Positions 45,141 to 54,010 of a stretch of DNA of 64,000 nt are shown in pieces. The translations under genes and the position numbers were made by a program. The stretch comes from Streptomyces sp. DH-12 (GTDB lineage: Bacteria > Actinomycetota > Actinomycetes > Streptomycetales > Streptomycetaceae), in the NCBI RefSeq assembly GCF_002899455.1, contig NZ_PPFB01000002.1, forward strand, positions 38,981-102,980. The letters run 5' to 3'. The notes under the pieces are model-generated. The model had not been told where the DNA came from. It did no database searches and was given only the letters and a program-made list of their open reading frames with translations. Each line of letters opens with the position of its first letter. Position 1 is the stretch's first letter.

Positions 45141-47668
45141 CTGCTCCCCGCACCCGCGGGGATGGTCCCCGGCTCACGGTGGGACTCGGCGAGGCCGTCT
45201 ACTGCTCCCCGCACCCGCGGGGATGGTCCCGGATAGTGGGGCGCCAGCCCCGGGCCTGTTCTCTGCTCCCCGCACCCGCGGGGATGGTCCCTGCGGCGTG
45301 AAGTCAACGACGCGATCCGCTGGCTGCTCCCCGCACCCGCGGGGATGGTCCCGTCTGAGTCGAGAGACTCAGGTCCATGGCTGCCTGCTCCCCGCACCCG
45401 CGGGGATGGTCCCAAGTAGATCAAGCGGACGGCGCTCCCATGCCGCTGCTCCCCGCACCCGCGGGGATGGTCCCTGCCCGTGTGGGGACCGACGGAGCCC
45501 GTCCCGCTGCTCCCCGCACCCGCGGGGATGGTCCCCGCGGCGGGTCCCGTCACGAGAACCCTGACTCCTGCTCCCCGCACCCGCGGGGATGGTCCCTCGA
45601 CACCGAGATGCGGATCACCACCCGCATCCTGCTCCCCGCACCCGCGGGGATGGTCCCCTCGCCCCGATCGGCCTGACCGGCGACGACACCTGCTCCCCGC
45701 ACCCGCGGGGATGGTCCCAGGTCGGACATGGAGTTGACGAAGACGCGGCGCTGCTCCCCGCACCCGCGGGGATGGTCCCAGGGGTCCTGGCCTGCGGCGG
45801 AGTTTCGTTCCCTGCTCCCCGCACCCGCGGGGATGGTCCCAGCAGGAGCGACGACCTGAGCGGGCGCGGGAGCTGCTCCCCGCACCCGCGGGGATGGTCC
45901 CACCATCGGGTCGGGTGTGAGGTGCGGGCACAGCTGCTCCCCGCACCCGCGGGGATGGTCCCGTGCAGCGCATCACGCCTCGGATAGCGATGCGCTGCTC
46001 CCCGCACCCGCGGGGATGGTCCCAACCGTTCGATTCAACCCGTTCGCCCCGGTTCCTGCTCCCCGCACCCGCGGGGATGGTCCCGTCAACCTCCGCAAGG
46101 GTCCGGGTACCTCCTACTGCTCCCCGCACCCGCGGGGATGGTCCCGGTCCCGGTCGGCTCGAGGAGGGCGGGAGGGGCTGCTCCCCGCACCCGCGGGGAT
46201 GGTCCCCGTGAACGGATCGCCCGGGAGACCGCCGAGCGCTGCTCCCCGCACCCGCGGGGATGGTCCCGGCTATGGCTGCGATGAGGACGGCTTGGGTGAC
46301 TGCTCCCCGCACCCGCGGGGATGGTCCCGGCTACCAGGACGTGGGCAAGGGCGTGCGCGTCTGCTCCCCGCACCCGCGGGGATGGTCCCGATCCCGTCTT
46401 CCACGAGCTGCGCCGCAGCCTCTGCTCCCCGCACCCGCGGGGATGGTCCCATCGTGAGCCTTCGTCTGACTGGCGCCGTTGGCTGCTCCCCGCACCCGCG
46501 GGGATGGTCCCGAGGTCTCCCCGTGGGCCACCGGGGTGGCGCACTGCTCCCCGCACCCGCGGGGATGGTCCCTCGCGCTCGCCGTTCGTGTCCACGCCGT
46601 AGCCCTGCTCCCCGCACCCGCGGGGATGGTCCCCACCGGAGAGGGGGAGACGCTGAGTGGGGGGTCTGCTCCCCGCACCCGCGGGGATGGTCCCCACAAG
46701 CTGATTGCGGGCCGCGAGCGCGTTCTCTGCTCCCCGCACCCGCGGGGATGGTCCCACATCGCTGCCGGATCCGTCGGGGCGCTCGTAGCTGCTCCCCGCA
46801 CCCGCGGGGATGGTCCCTCGAAATCGGAGCCGGCGTCGGCGCCCGGTTCCTGCTCCCCGCACCCGCGGGGATGGTCCCGCGGCGGGGTCGTCGACTTCGA
46901 CCAGGCGGCCCTGCTCCCCGCACCCGCGGGGATGGTCCCATCACAGAGAACATCGTCCTCGCCCGACTCATCTGCTCCCCGCACCCGCGGGGATGGTCCC
47001 CGGTCCGAGGTGACCGCCCTACTCCCCGACCTCTGCTCCCCGCACCCGCGGGGATGGTCCCGCCACCGGGCCGCCTGGCACGCACTCACCCCCCTGCTCC
47101 CCGCACCCGCGGGGATGGTCCCTGCTGATCCGGCATGCGCCGGGCGAGCGCCTCCTGCTCCCCGCACCCGCGGGGATGGTCCCCATGCGGCTACGCAGGG
47201 GCGTCATGCTTGCAACTGCTCCCCGCACCCGCGGGGATGGTCCCCCCATCGAGATAGACCAGGTGGAGGACATCGTCTGCTCCCCGCACCCGCGGGGATG
47301 GTCCCTACAGGCGTAGTGCGGCCCCGCCGTCGGGGGACTGCTCCCCGCACCCGCGGGGATGGTCCCCGCCGGTCCCGCCGCACCGATCGCAGGGCCGGGC
47401 TGCTCCCCGCACCCGCGGGGATGGTCCCCGGCCGGACCGCCGGCCATACCGCCGGGCGCGCTGCTCCCCGCACCCGCGGGGATGGTCCCACCGCATGGTG
47501 CCTTTGGCACAGCCGCACCGCCTGCTCCCCGCCCCCGCGGGGATAGCCCTCGATCGTCGAAAAGCGCGACGCGCTCGAAAACTGCTCCCCGCAGCAGCGG
47601 TGATGCTGCTCGGGACGGTCACCGTCGACGAGGTGAACACTGCTCCCCAGCTGGCTTCTCACCCGTCC
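45141..47668 (+). CRISPR. Type I-E CRISPR array 2, about 42 repeats, transcribed rightward
   Basis: 29-bp repeats at 61-bp period from 45141. I count 39 near-perfect copies to 47489, then three decaying copies at 47522, 47582 and 47640, the last recognisable mainly by CTGCTCCCC. Spacers are 32 bp except two of 33 (46756-46788 and 47367-47399). The repeat is the same as array 1 but in the opposite orientation on the map, so both arrays point away from the cas genes. No spacer was seen shared with array 1. Confidence 0.97.
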
Positions 47669-47878
47669 GGTGGGAACCGCACCCAGCTTCGAGCCCGCCC
47701 TGTGACGATTCGTAAGACCGGCCGCCGCCCAACAGACACCATGGCTTCACGATCGGCGACTGAGACAACAGGGCGGACGCGGCCAGTAAGGACCACAGCT
47801 CAGCGTGCCCACCGGCGCCAGCAAGGACTCGGGTCGTTCGCCGTCCCAGGCAACCCGCTTCCTGTCAGCCGACACAGC

Positions 47879-47911
47879 ACCGCTTGCCTTCCACAGAGGA
47901 AGGCAAGCGGT
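47879..47911 (-). terminator. Hairpin terminator after parB
   Basis: A perfect 14-bp stem (47879-47892 with 47898-47911, arm beginning ACCGCTTGCC) with a five-base loop, 12 bp beyond the parB stop, ends the leftward parAB message before array 2. The gap 47669-47878 holds nothing else that I can support. Confidence 0.75.
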
Positions 47912-47922
47912 TGCCCAACCTG

Positions 47923-49035
47923 CTACTGGTCTCGCAGCTCGGCCAGCAGAGCCTCGTACTCGTCCGGGTGCTGCTCCCGCAGGACATCCATCCACACCCG
48001 GGCTCCCCGCGCGAACGTCTCGGGGCTCATCCTCTGGTGAAGATGGTGCACGCAGTAGAAGGCGTCGTCGTAGGGGAGTCGTTTCGGTTGCTTCGGGTGC
48101 GCTGCCTCTACGTCCGCTGTCTCGAGTTCGCCCACGCTGGTGCGTGGTTCCGGGATGGACTCGGAAGCCTGCTCACGGTCACGGGACGGCGTAGCCGCAC
48201 TGGGCTGAGGGGCCGACGACGACGGAGTGACTGAGGCGGGGGACGTCTCCGGGATTATCACGCCGTGATACTCGGCGGGGCTCGCTGAGGCCTCAACGGG
48301 TTCCTGCCGCTGGTTCTCCGCCTTCTTGCGAGAGGCTGCCGCCCGTTCGTCGGCTTTGGCCTTCTGCTCCTGAGGCGACAACTTGCCGAGGTTGCGGACG
48401 TGCTCCACCTTCCGCACCCCGGTCACCAGGTCCTTCTGGAGCTCGGGAGTGAGCTTCAGCAAGGACAACTTGCTGGAGATCGTGTTCTGCGGGATACCCA
48501 GCCTCTTGGCCGCCTTGGTCTGGGAGCCGTAGTAGTCGACCAGGGCCTTGAGAGCGTGAGCTTCCTCGAGGTCGGTCATGTCGTCGCGGTGGTAGTTCGC
48601 TACGAACGCGGCCTCGAGGAGGGCTTCGTCGGTGGCGACCCGTCCGTTGTCGACACGGACCGGAATGGTGGCCATGCCGACGCGGCGAGCGGCCTCGAGG
48701 CGGCGGTGGCCGTCGACGACGATGTACTGCGCCCCGTCATCGAGGTCGTCGGCGCGGTCCGGCCGGTTGCGCAGGTAGGCGTCGACGGTGGCCACGGCGA
48801 TGGGGATGATGATGCCGACCTCGCGGACGCTCTGCACCGTCTCGTCGAGGTTGCGCAGGTGGTTGCGCGGGTTGTCGGGGTTGTCGCTGATGAGGGTGAC
48901 CGGCAGCTCCGTGATGGCTGCCGCAGCCGACTCCTCGCCCCCGATGGTCTGGTCGATGAGGTTGCGCCGGGAGGACCGGGCGCCGCGGGCTGCGCCGAAC
49001 GCGGGTGCCGCTCCCAGGGTGTCCGCCTTGCTCAA
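47923..49035 (-). CDS. parB: ParB partition protein
   Basis: 370 residues. TTG 49035 overlaps the parA stop (TTGA) and has GAGGGGAG seven bases before it, which fixes this unusual start. The N-terminal ParB domain has LISDNPDNPRNHL, GIIIPIAV and the CTP-binding VVDGHRRLEAARRVG. The HTH region is GSQTKAAKRLGIPQNTISSKL. A charged, Ser/Pro-rich linker leads to a C-terminal segment (YDDAFYCVHHLHQRMSPETF) probably for dimerisation. One parS-like palindrome lies inside this gene (48256-48270). It loads on parS and works with ParA to segregate the plasmid. Confidence 0.93.
   Translation of the reverse strand: MSKADTLGAAPAFGAARGARSSRRNLIDQTIGGEESAAAAITELPVTLISDNPDNPRNHLRNLDETVQSVREVGIIIPIAVATVDAYLRNRPDRADDLDDGAQYIVVDGHRRLEAARRVGMATIPVRVDNGRVATDEALLEAAFVANYHRDDMTDLEEAHALKALVDYYGSQTKAAKRLGIPQNTISSKLSLLKLTPELQKDLVTGVRKVEHVRNLGKLSPQEQKAKADERAAASRKKAENQRQEPVEASASPAEYHGVIIPETSPASVTPSSSAPQPSAATPSRDREQASESIPEPRTSVGELETADVEAAHPKQPKRLPYDDAFYCVHHLHQRMSPETFARGARVWMDVLREQHPDEYEALLAELRDQ
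48256..48270. promoter_or_regulatory. parS: parS-like site 1 (inside parB)
   Basis: Palindrome TATCACG-C-CGTGATA preceded by GGAT. It recurs with at most one change at 50286 and 52340, all within 4.1 kb around parAB, as expected for plasmid centromere sites. Confidence 0.75.
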
Positions 49036-50195
49036 CGCGTTGCTCCCCTCGCTACCTGTCGCATGGCTTCCGCCTGATCACTGTGAGGCGCGTAGGTCAG
49101 CAACGGCATCCGTTTGCGGACCGCTTCGCGCTGTTCCTTGAGGTCGCCGATGACGGCAAGGACCTTCGGGTCTCCGAGCGACTTCCAGTTGTCCAGGGAC
49201 GAGGTGGCGACGTAGCCGCGGCGGGAGTCGTACAGATTGACGACTAGGCCGAGGTAGTCCATGTCCAGGGAGAGGTCTTCGCAGAGGTCCTCGATCTGCT
49301 GGGCGAGCATGCCGTAGGCGGTGGCGGAGGAGTCCTCGGCGAGGACAGGGATGATGACCCCGGAGACGCCGGCGGGCTCTCCGCGTCGCCGGCGCCCGTA
49401 GTAGAGGGCGGCGTCCATCGCGATGCCGAGGCTGGGCGGGCAGTCGACGATGATGACGTCGTAGTCGGCTTCCAGGGGACGCAGTGCCAGTTCCAGGGCG
49501 GCTTCCTTCTGGAAGCCACGCTTCTGCGTCGCCACGACGGCGATCTTCGCGTCGAGGAGGAACCCGTCGAAGCAGGCGGGCAGGACGTGCAGGCGCTTCT
49601 CGTACCGTGGATCGTCTATCTCCACGACCAGGTCGCGCAGGTCTCCCCTGCCTTCCCCGCACATGTGAGAGACCAGGCTGTCGTGGTTGGGCTCGATCTG
49701 GGGGACTCCGAGCTGTTCGCTGAGGTGTCCCTGCGGGTCGAAGTCGACGACGAGGACGCGCTTGCCCGCCTCCGCGTAAGCCTCGCCGATGCCCGCGGAG
49801 ATGGCGGTCTTGCCGACGCCGCCCTTCTGGTTGCCGACGATCTTCCGTTCGGGGTCGGTCCCCCGGGCACCGTGCTGGGGGGAGGGGTTCGCGTCGAGCC
49901 AGTCACGGATCGACTGGGCGAGGCCTTGGGTGTAGGAGATGCCGCGGTCGGTGCAGGTCTCCTTGAACTGCTCGTACAGCCCTGGCGGAAGCCAGGTGGA
50001 GAACGACTTCGCGCCGGCTGTGTCCACTTCCGCGCCGCTGCTCGTGCTGCCGCGCCAGTCGTTGATGGCGGCCTCGACGGCGTCCTGGATGTCCAGGCTG
50101 AGTTCGGCGGCGCGAACCTTGAGTGCTTGCTGGAGCGCCGAGGGCAGCTTGGACGCTACCTTTTCCCGGTCTCCATCGGAGTAAGGGGAAGCCAT
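49032..50195 (-). CDS. parA: ParA partition ATPase with N-terminal extension
   Basis: 387 residues from ATG 50195. There is no ribosome site at close range, but TATGCT lies exactly six bases upstream, a leaderless layout. Residues 1-125 form an extension with two short regions that look like ribbon-helix-helix or helical DNA-binding modules (SALQQALKVRAAELSLD, WLPPGLYEQFKETC). The ATPase follows with the deviant Walker box NQKGGVGKT (about 142), VLVVDFDPQGH and VIIVDCPPSLG. The extension suggests that ParA itself binds and represses its promoter, as in type Ia systems. Coupled to parB by TTGA. Confidence 0.93.
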   Translation of the reverse strand: MASPYSDGDREKVASKLPSALQQALKVRAAELSLDIQDAVEAAINDWRGSTSSGAEVDTAGAKSFSTWLPPGLYEQFKETCTDRGISYTQGLAQSIRDWLDANPSPQHGARGTDPERKIVGNQKGGVGKTAISAGIGEAYAEAGKRVLVVDFDPQGHLSEQLGVPQIEPNHDSLVSHMCGEGRGDLRDLVVEIDDPRYEKRLHVLPACFDGFLLDAKIAVVATQKRGFQKEAALELALRPLEADYDVIIVDCPPSLGIAMDAALYYGRRRRGEPAGVSGVIIPVLAEDSSATAYGMLAQQIEDLCEDLSLDMDYLGLVVNLYDSRRGYVATSSLDNWKSLGDPKVLAVIGDLKEQREAVRKRMPLLTYAPHSDQAEAMRQVARGATR

Positions 50196-50285
50196 GACGT
50201 CAGCATACTGACTCCTAATGGCGTGCTGGCACCCGGTTTGCATGTCCTGATGCTGTTTCACCCGATGAGCGCGCCCCAACGGGAT

Positions 50286-50300
50286 TATCACGCCGTGATA
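50286..50300. promoter_or_regulatory. parS: parS-like site 2 (upstream of parA)
   Basis: Same palindrome TATCACG-C-CGTGATA with GGAT before it, 91 bp upstream of the parA ATG, where it could serve both partition and control of parAB. Confidence 0.8.
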
Positions 50301-50909
50301 GTGGCCGTCCGACGTCGCTACGTCCGCAGGACCTCGCGCTCTCGACACCCTGCTGCCCGCACGTCCTTCTGCTCAGCAGGTCGTCCTGGCCGGTCCAGGA
50401 CTCCTCCTCCCGAACGCGGGCGCCAGCGTTCCCCTACCCCCATCCATCCGCAAACGCAGACGCGGACGCGGACGCGGACGGACCGAGATTTGACCCCGGC
50501 CGAAACCACCTCGAGGCATCCGGTACCGCTGCCGTTCGGGGTGTGGTTGTGGCTGCTCTTTCCCAAGCCACATCTGCTTGCCCTTGCGGCGGGGTTCATG
50601 CCCAGCAGCATCCCTCACCACGCTCCCCCTTCACCGCACTCCTCACAGCTCGTTTCGGGCCAACCGCGCAACCCGTGGCTGCAGAAGATTGTCGAGAACC
50701 TGATGAGCCACATGCGTGCGGACATCTTCTGAGCCGCGGGAGGGGCAGGGTCCCGCTCCCTGGCTACGTTCCCGAGAAAGGCGGTGATTGCTCACGCCTT
50801 CGGGAGGCGGCCGGGCCACGGTGGCGTCCGAAGCGCCCACGCGTCTCAGCGGCACCGGATGCGGCAGAGCGCCTCAGACAGCCTGGCGCAGCAGCACGGC
50901 GAGGCGGCT
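50301..50909. other. Gene-free stretch upstream of parAB
   Basis: About 600 bp without a convincing gene. It holds a short tandem GCGGAC run (about 50462-50480) and ends at the stop of the glycosyltransferase gene. No clear terminator or promoter was recognised. Confidence 0.4.
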
Positions 50910-52124
50910 TCACCCGGCGCTCTTTGAGCCGATGTGGGCGAACAGTGAAGCGGTGGCGTTCTCCGCGGCGATCCCGCGGGCGAGTTCGGCCGCGCGCCGG
51001 CGGTGGGCCGGCTCGGACAGGCAGGCCGTGATCGCGTCGCCGAGGACTTCGGCGGTGAGGTCCTGGAACAGTACAGGCCGGGGGGCGACTCCCAGGTCGC
51101 GGAGCCGGGACGCCCAGAACGGCTGGTCGGCCATGACGGGCACGGGCACGGCGGGCACTCCGGCCCGCAGTCCGGTTGCGGTGGTGCCCGCTCCGGCGTG
51201 GTGGACGACGGCGGCGGTGCGAGGGAACAGCCAGTCGTGCAGGACGTCGCCGATGGCCAGGACGTCGTCGCCGCAGCTGCTCAGATCGGCCCACCCCGCC
51301 TGCACGACCGCACGCACACCTGCCCGTTCCACCGCTGCGGCCACCAGCTCACTGAGCCGTTCCCCCTGCCCCACAGCCATGCTGCCGAACCCGATGAACA
51401 CCGGGGGCGGACCGGCCTGGAGGAAGTCGACCAGTTCAGCCGGAGGCTGCCAGCCGTCCGGCCGCGCAGGCCACCAGTAGCCCGCCACTTCGGCCCAGGA
51501 CGGCCAGTCCTCGGGGCGCGGCACCACCAGCGGGCTGAAGCCGTGGAAGACCGGCCGGACGGCCACCGGTGTCGAAGGTGCGCTGGCGGGCAGCCCGAGG
51601 CGGGTACGCAGCCGGGTCACGGCGCCCGCGAAGACCCCTTCCGCGCGCCTCAGCACATCCCGGCCCGCGGCGAGGTCGCTTTCCGGCCCCTGGCCGCCGG
51701 TGCTCCGTGCGTTGGGTAGCGCGAACTGTCCGGTGGCGAAGGCCGGTACGAGGTAGGTGCCGATGACGGGGACGCCGAGCGCTTCGCCGGCCGTCCGGCT
51801 CAGCGGTGCCGGGCCGAAGGCGGTGAGCAGCAGATCGGCTCCGTCCGCCACGGCCTCCGCCACCCCATCGGCAAGCCCGTCCGCATACGCCCGCGTCAGC
51901 GCCTGGGCTTCTTCCCGCGACGCCGCCCGGGCCCAGTCCTGGATCAGTCCCTGCGGATCTCCCGGCATGGGCCGGTACTCGAGACCGCAGCCGCTGACGA
52001 GTGCCGCGAAGGACGGATGAGCGGTCACAACGACCTCATGGCCCACGTCCAGCAGCCGGCACCCCAGGCCCGTGTAGGGCGCCACGTCTCCTCGTGAACC
52101 GGCGGTGATGATCAGAATCCGCAT
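50910..52124 (-). CDS. GT1-family glycosyltransferase (macrolide/sterol glucosyltransferase-like)
   Basis: 404 residues from ATG 52124 (GAGGAG nine bases upstream; the ATG-less extension to 52160 has none). The N-terminal Rossmann domain starts MRILIITAGSRGDVAPYTGL, and the C-terminal domain has VFIGFGSMAVGQGERL and the NDP-sugar-binding AAVVHHAGAGTTATGLRAGVP with PVMADQPFWASRL. These belong to the GT-B family that glucosylates sterols, macrolides and other lipophilic acceptors. It sits alone between partition and replication genes, so it is cargo, perhaps for drug or toxin inactivation. The acceptor is unknown. Confidence 0.9.
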   Translation of the reverse strand: MRILIITAGSRGDVAPYTGLGCRLLDVGHEVVVTAHPSFAALVSGCGLEYRPMPGDPQGLIQDWARAASREEAQALTRAYADGLADGVAEAVADGADLLLTAFGPAPLSRTAGEALGVPVIGTYLVPAFATGQFALPNARSTGGQGPESDLAAGRDVLRRAEGVFAGAVTRLRTRLGLPASAPSTPVAVRPVFHGFSPLVVPRPEDWPSWAEVAGYWWPARPDGWQPPAELVDFLQAGPPPVFIGFGSMAVGQGERLSELVAAAVERAGVRAVVQAGWADLSSCGDDVLAIGDVLHDWLFPRTAAVVHHAGAGTTATGLRAGVPAVPVPVMADQPFWASRLRDLGVAPRPVLFQDLTAEVLGDAITACLSEPAHRRRAAELARGIAAENATASLFAHIGSKSAG

Positions 52125-52339
52125 GCAGCGATTCTCCTCAGCCGGACGCCGCCCGGTCACCCTCGCCGACCACGGGAGATCCCTCGGCCCACCTGACTGC
52201 TCCGCCCAAGTCGATGTGTGCTGTCGTCGCTCATGAGCAAAGCCACGCTCCCCGACCTCTCTGGTGGCCGTACCGCATCGACGGGCACCGTCAACCAGCG
52301 GTGCGCAGGACCACCGAGCCGAAGTCAGGTTCGCCGGAT

Positions 52340-52354
52340 TATCACGACGTGATA
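52340..52354. promoter_or_regulatory. parS: parS-like site 3
   Basis: TATCACG-A-CGTGATA, again after GGAT, between the glycosyltransferase and replication genes. Only the central base differs from the other two copies. Confidence 0.75.
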
Positions 52355-52443
52355 AGTGCTGAGGCCCTTCTCCGCGGGCACCGGCTTGTCCTCGACGTCA
52401 AGACCCTCTGTGGTGTCGAGGCGAGCGGGAAGGTACGCTGTCC

Positions 52444-52459
52444 TCGAAACCTAGACGCA
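52444..52459. repeat. 16-bp direct repeat, copy 1
   Basis: TCGAAACCTAGACGCA, identical to 53729-53744. Read on the minus strand it contains TAGGTT, a Streptomyces-like -10 box. This copy lies immediately beyond the terminator of the replication genes. Confidence 0.7.
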
Positions 52460-52489
52460 TTGAGGCCCCCGCTCCGGCGGGGGCCTCAA
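52460..52489 (-). terminator. Hairpin terminator of the replication genes
   Basis: Perfect 13-bp stem (arm TTGAGGCCCCCGC, 52460-52472 with 52477-52489) and four-base loop, 16 bp beyond the stop of the second winged-helix gene. Confidence 0.8.
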
Positions 52490-52505
52490 TGTTTGAGCCG
52501 GTCTG

Positions 52506-53048
52506 TCACGAGCGGGATGTCCGTCGCCGCGACCGGTCACGGACCGTGGAAAGACTCAGGACGTCCGCGGTCCCTTCGGCCACCGTGTTGGTCGGCTTCG
52601 AGCGGCCGGGCGAACTTCTACGGCCCAGACGCTTCTCCTTCTTTTCCTGCTCGGCCTGGGCGACGGAAGCCTCGTACCGTTCCTGGTAGTCGTCGACATC
52701 GAGACGATCTGCCGGGTCGAGTGACCCGATGGCCTCCAGGTGCTCAGTGACACTGCGTGCGCCACTGATCATCGGGTTGAGCAGGTAGATGCCTTTGGCC
52801 TGGCGGAACACCAACTTGGCCAGGATCAGGGCCTGTAGTCCCCGCCCCACCATGGAACGGTGCACGTCCAGAGCTTCGGCCAACTCCTCTTCGGTAACCA
52901 GGCAGCGCCCTCCCGGCTCCTGGGTCCCGAGGAGCCGGAAAAGTACTCGGTAGGCGATTCCCGGCATCGCCGGCATGTAGGCAAAGCCGTTGTAGGTGCC
53001 GTATGTCAGCTCTGGCGGCTCCGGGTTCGCAGATGCTGCAGTCCTCAT
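52506..53048 (-). CDS. RepL-like winged-helix protein, second of a tandem pair
   Basis: 180 residues. ATG 53048 is chosen because GGAGG sits seven bases upstream; GTG 53054 overlaps the previous stop (GTGA) but has only one base of spacing. AYRVLFRLLGTQEPGG, LVTEEELAEALDVHRSMVGRGLQALILAKLVFR and IYLLNPMISG match the winged-helix plan of RepL-type plasmid replication proteins: VLlyL, HTH, then a wing ending in NP. The C-terminal 70 residues are highly charged. Probably a replication initiator or copy-control partner of the upstream paralogue. Confidence 0.7.
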   Translation of the reverse strand: MRTAASANPEPPELTYGTYNGFAYMPAMPGIAYRVLFRLLGTQEPGGRCLVTEEELAEALDVHRSMVGRGLQALILAKLVFRQAKGIYLLNPMISGARSVTEHLEAIGSLDPADRLDVDDYQERYEASVAQAEQEKKEKRLGRRSSPGRSKPTNTVAEGTADVLSLSTVRDRSRRRTSRS

Positions 53049-53050
53049 CC

Positions 53051-53707
53051 TCACGCCTCCGGCTTCTTCTCCGCGCGCTTCCGCCTGCGCGTCCTTGATG
53101 ACGGTTTGGGTAGCTTCGCACCTGGAAGGGCCATGCCTCTGAACTCGTCCGGAACATTGGGATCGAGCACGAGCTCATTCAGAAGGCTCAGCTGTTCCAC
53201 CTGGACCTTGACACTCTTGGCCACTGACCCCCGTACGGGCCTGCTGATCTGACGGTAGCCCCCACGAAGGGTCACTGCGGGCTGGAGCTGGATCGACCCC
53301 TTCTTCGGTGAGTAGGCGAGGCCCAGCTTCTTCAGCTTCGTCTGGGCCCGTGACACCTGGGCAGGATCCATGTCCAGCTCAGCAGCGATCTCGGTCTGCT
53401 TGAGCTCGACAGCTCCTCCTACTTCCTGACTTCCCATCATGTAGAGCAGCACGCACAGGGTCACGTTGTCGTCCCTGAAGTACCTGGCGGCCCAGCGCAG
53501 AAACTCCAGGCTGTCCTGGGCGAAGTACTTGCCGACGAAGTCACCGGCAGTGACCGGGGGTTTCACCTCTGCCGTGTGCCCGACGGGCAACTCGACAAGG
53601 TTTCTCCGCGGGCCAAGCGCCCCCGCGTACGGGCTGCTAGGGCTCGGGGCCCGTGGCGGGGACGAACCGGGGACCCGGCGAGGGTCCCCCTGAGGCTGGG
53701 CAGTCAT
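53051..53707 (-). CDS. RepL-like winged-helix protein, probable replication initiator
   Basis: 218 residues from ATG 53707 (GAGGAG 11 bases upstream). A Pro/Ser-rich N-terminus is followed by a winged helix, VTLCVLLYMMGSQEVGG, LKQTEIAAELDMDPAQVSRAQTKLKKLGL and SIQLQPAVTLRGGYR, the same plan as its neighbour and as RepL. The C-terminus is strongly basic (RTRRRKRAEKKPEA). The gene is flanked upstream by repeats and palindromes suitable for an origin. MarR-type regulators share the fold, so a regulatory role is the main alternative. Confidence 0.7.
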   Translation of the reverse strand: MTAQPQGDPRRVPGSSPPRAPSPSSPYAGALGPRRNLVELPVGHTAEVKPPVTAGDFVGKYFAQDSLEFLRWAARYFRDDNVTLCVLLYMMGSQEVGGAVELKQTEIAAELDMDPAQVSRAQTKLKKLGLAYSPKKGSIQLQPAVTLRGGYRQISRPVRGSVAKSVKVQVEQLSLLNELVLDPNVPDEFRGMALPGAKLPKPSSRTRRRKRAEKKPEA

Positions 53708-54010
53708 GACGCTACGCGCTCCTCAAGATCGAAACCTAGACGCAGAGCACAGTAGTGATTGCGCATATGGATAGCAACGACGCGACCTATCTGCGCGTTG
53801 GGTGCGTCGAACATGACTTCGGAGTCATGTTGGCAAGGGATCCGACCTCCATCGCGGGATTGCGCATATAAGTCGCAATGAACACGGGGCACCTTGACCC
53901 CACGCGCAAGTTTGGCGCCCTCAAAATGACATGGGAGTCATGTTCTGAGGCCTCGTCACCCCATCTGACCTGCGGAAACGTCAGTCTCTCTATTCTCTAT
54001 AAGCGCGGCT
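53708..54010. other. Candidate replication origin and rep control region
   Basis: GATTGCGCATAT occurs at 53757-53768 and again at 53858-53869. A perfect inverted repeat AACATGACT-TCGG-AGTCATGTT lies at 53810-53831, with an imperfect second copy at 53923-53944. An A/T-rich patch (about 53985-54003) follows. Repeats plus A/T-rich DNA beside replication-type genes are typical of iteron-like origins; binding by the two winged-helix proteins is inferred. Confidence 0.5.
53729..53744. repeat. 16-bp direct repeat, copy 2
   Basis: TCGAAACCTAGACGCA, identical to 52444-52459. Here the minus-strand TAGGTT lies some 25-30 bases before the ATG of the first winged-helix gene, in place to be its -10 box. 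Confidence 0.7.

Noticed and set aside
53729..53744. TCGAAACC repeat as part of a tRNA T-arm or tRNA-based attachment site
   Set aside because: No acceptor or anticodon stems could be built around either copy, so no tRNA is called anywhere in the window.
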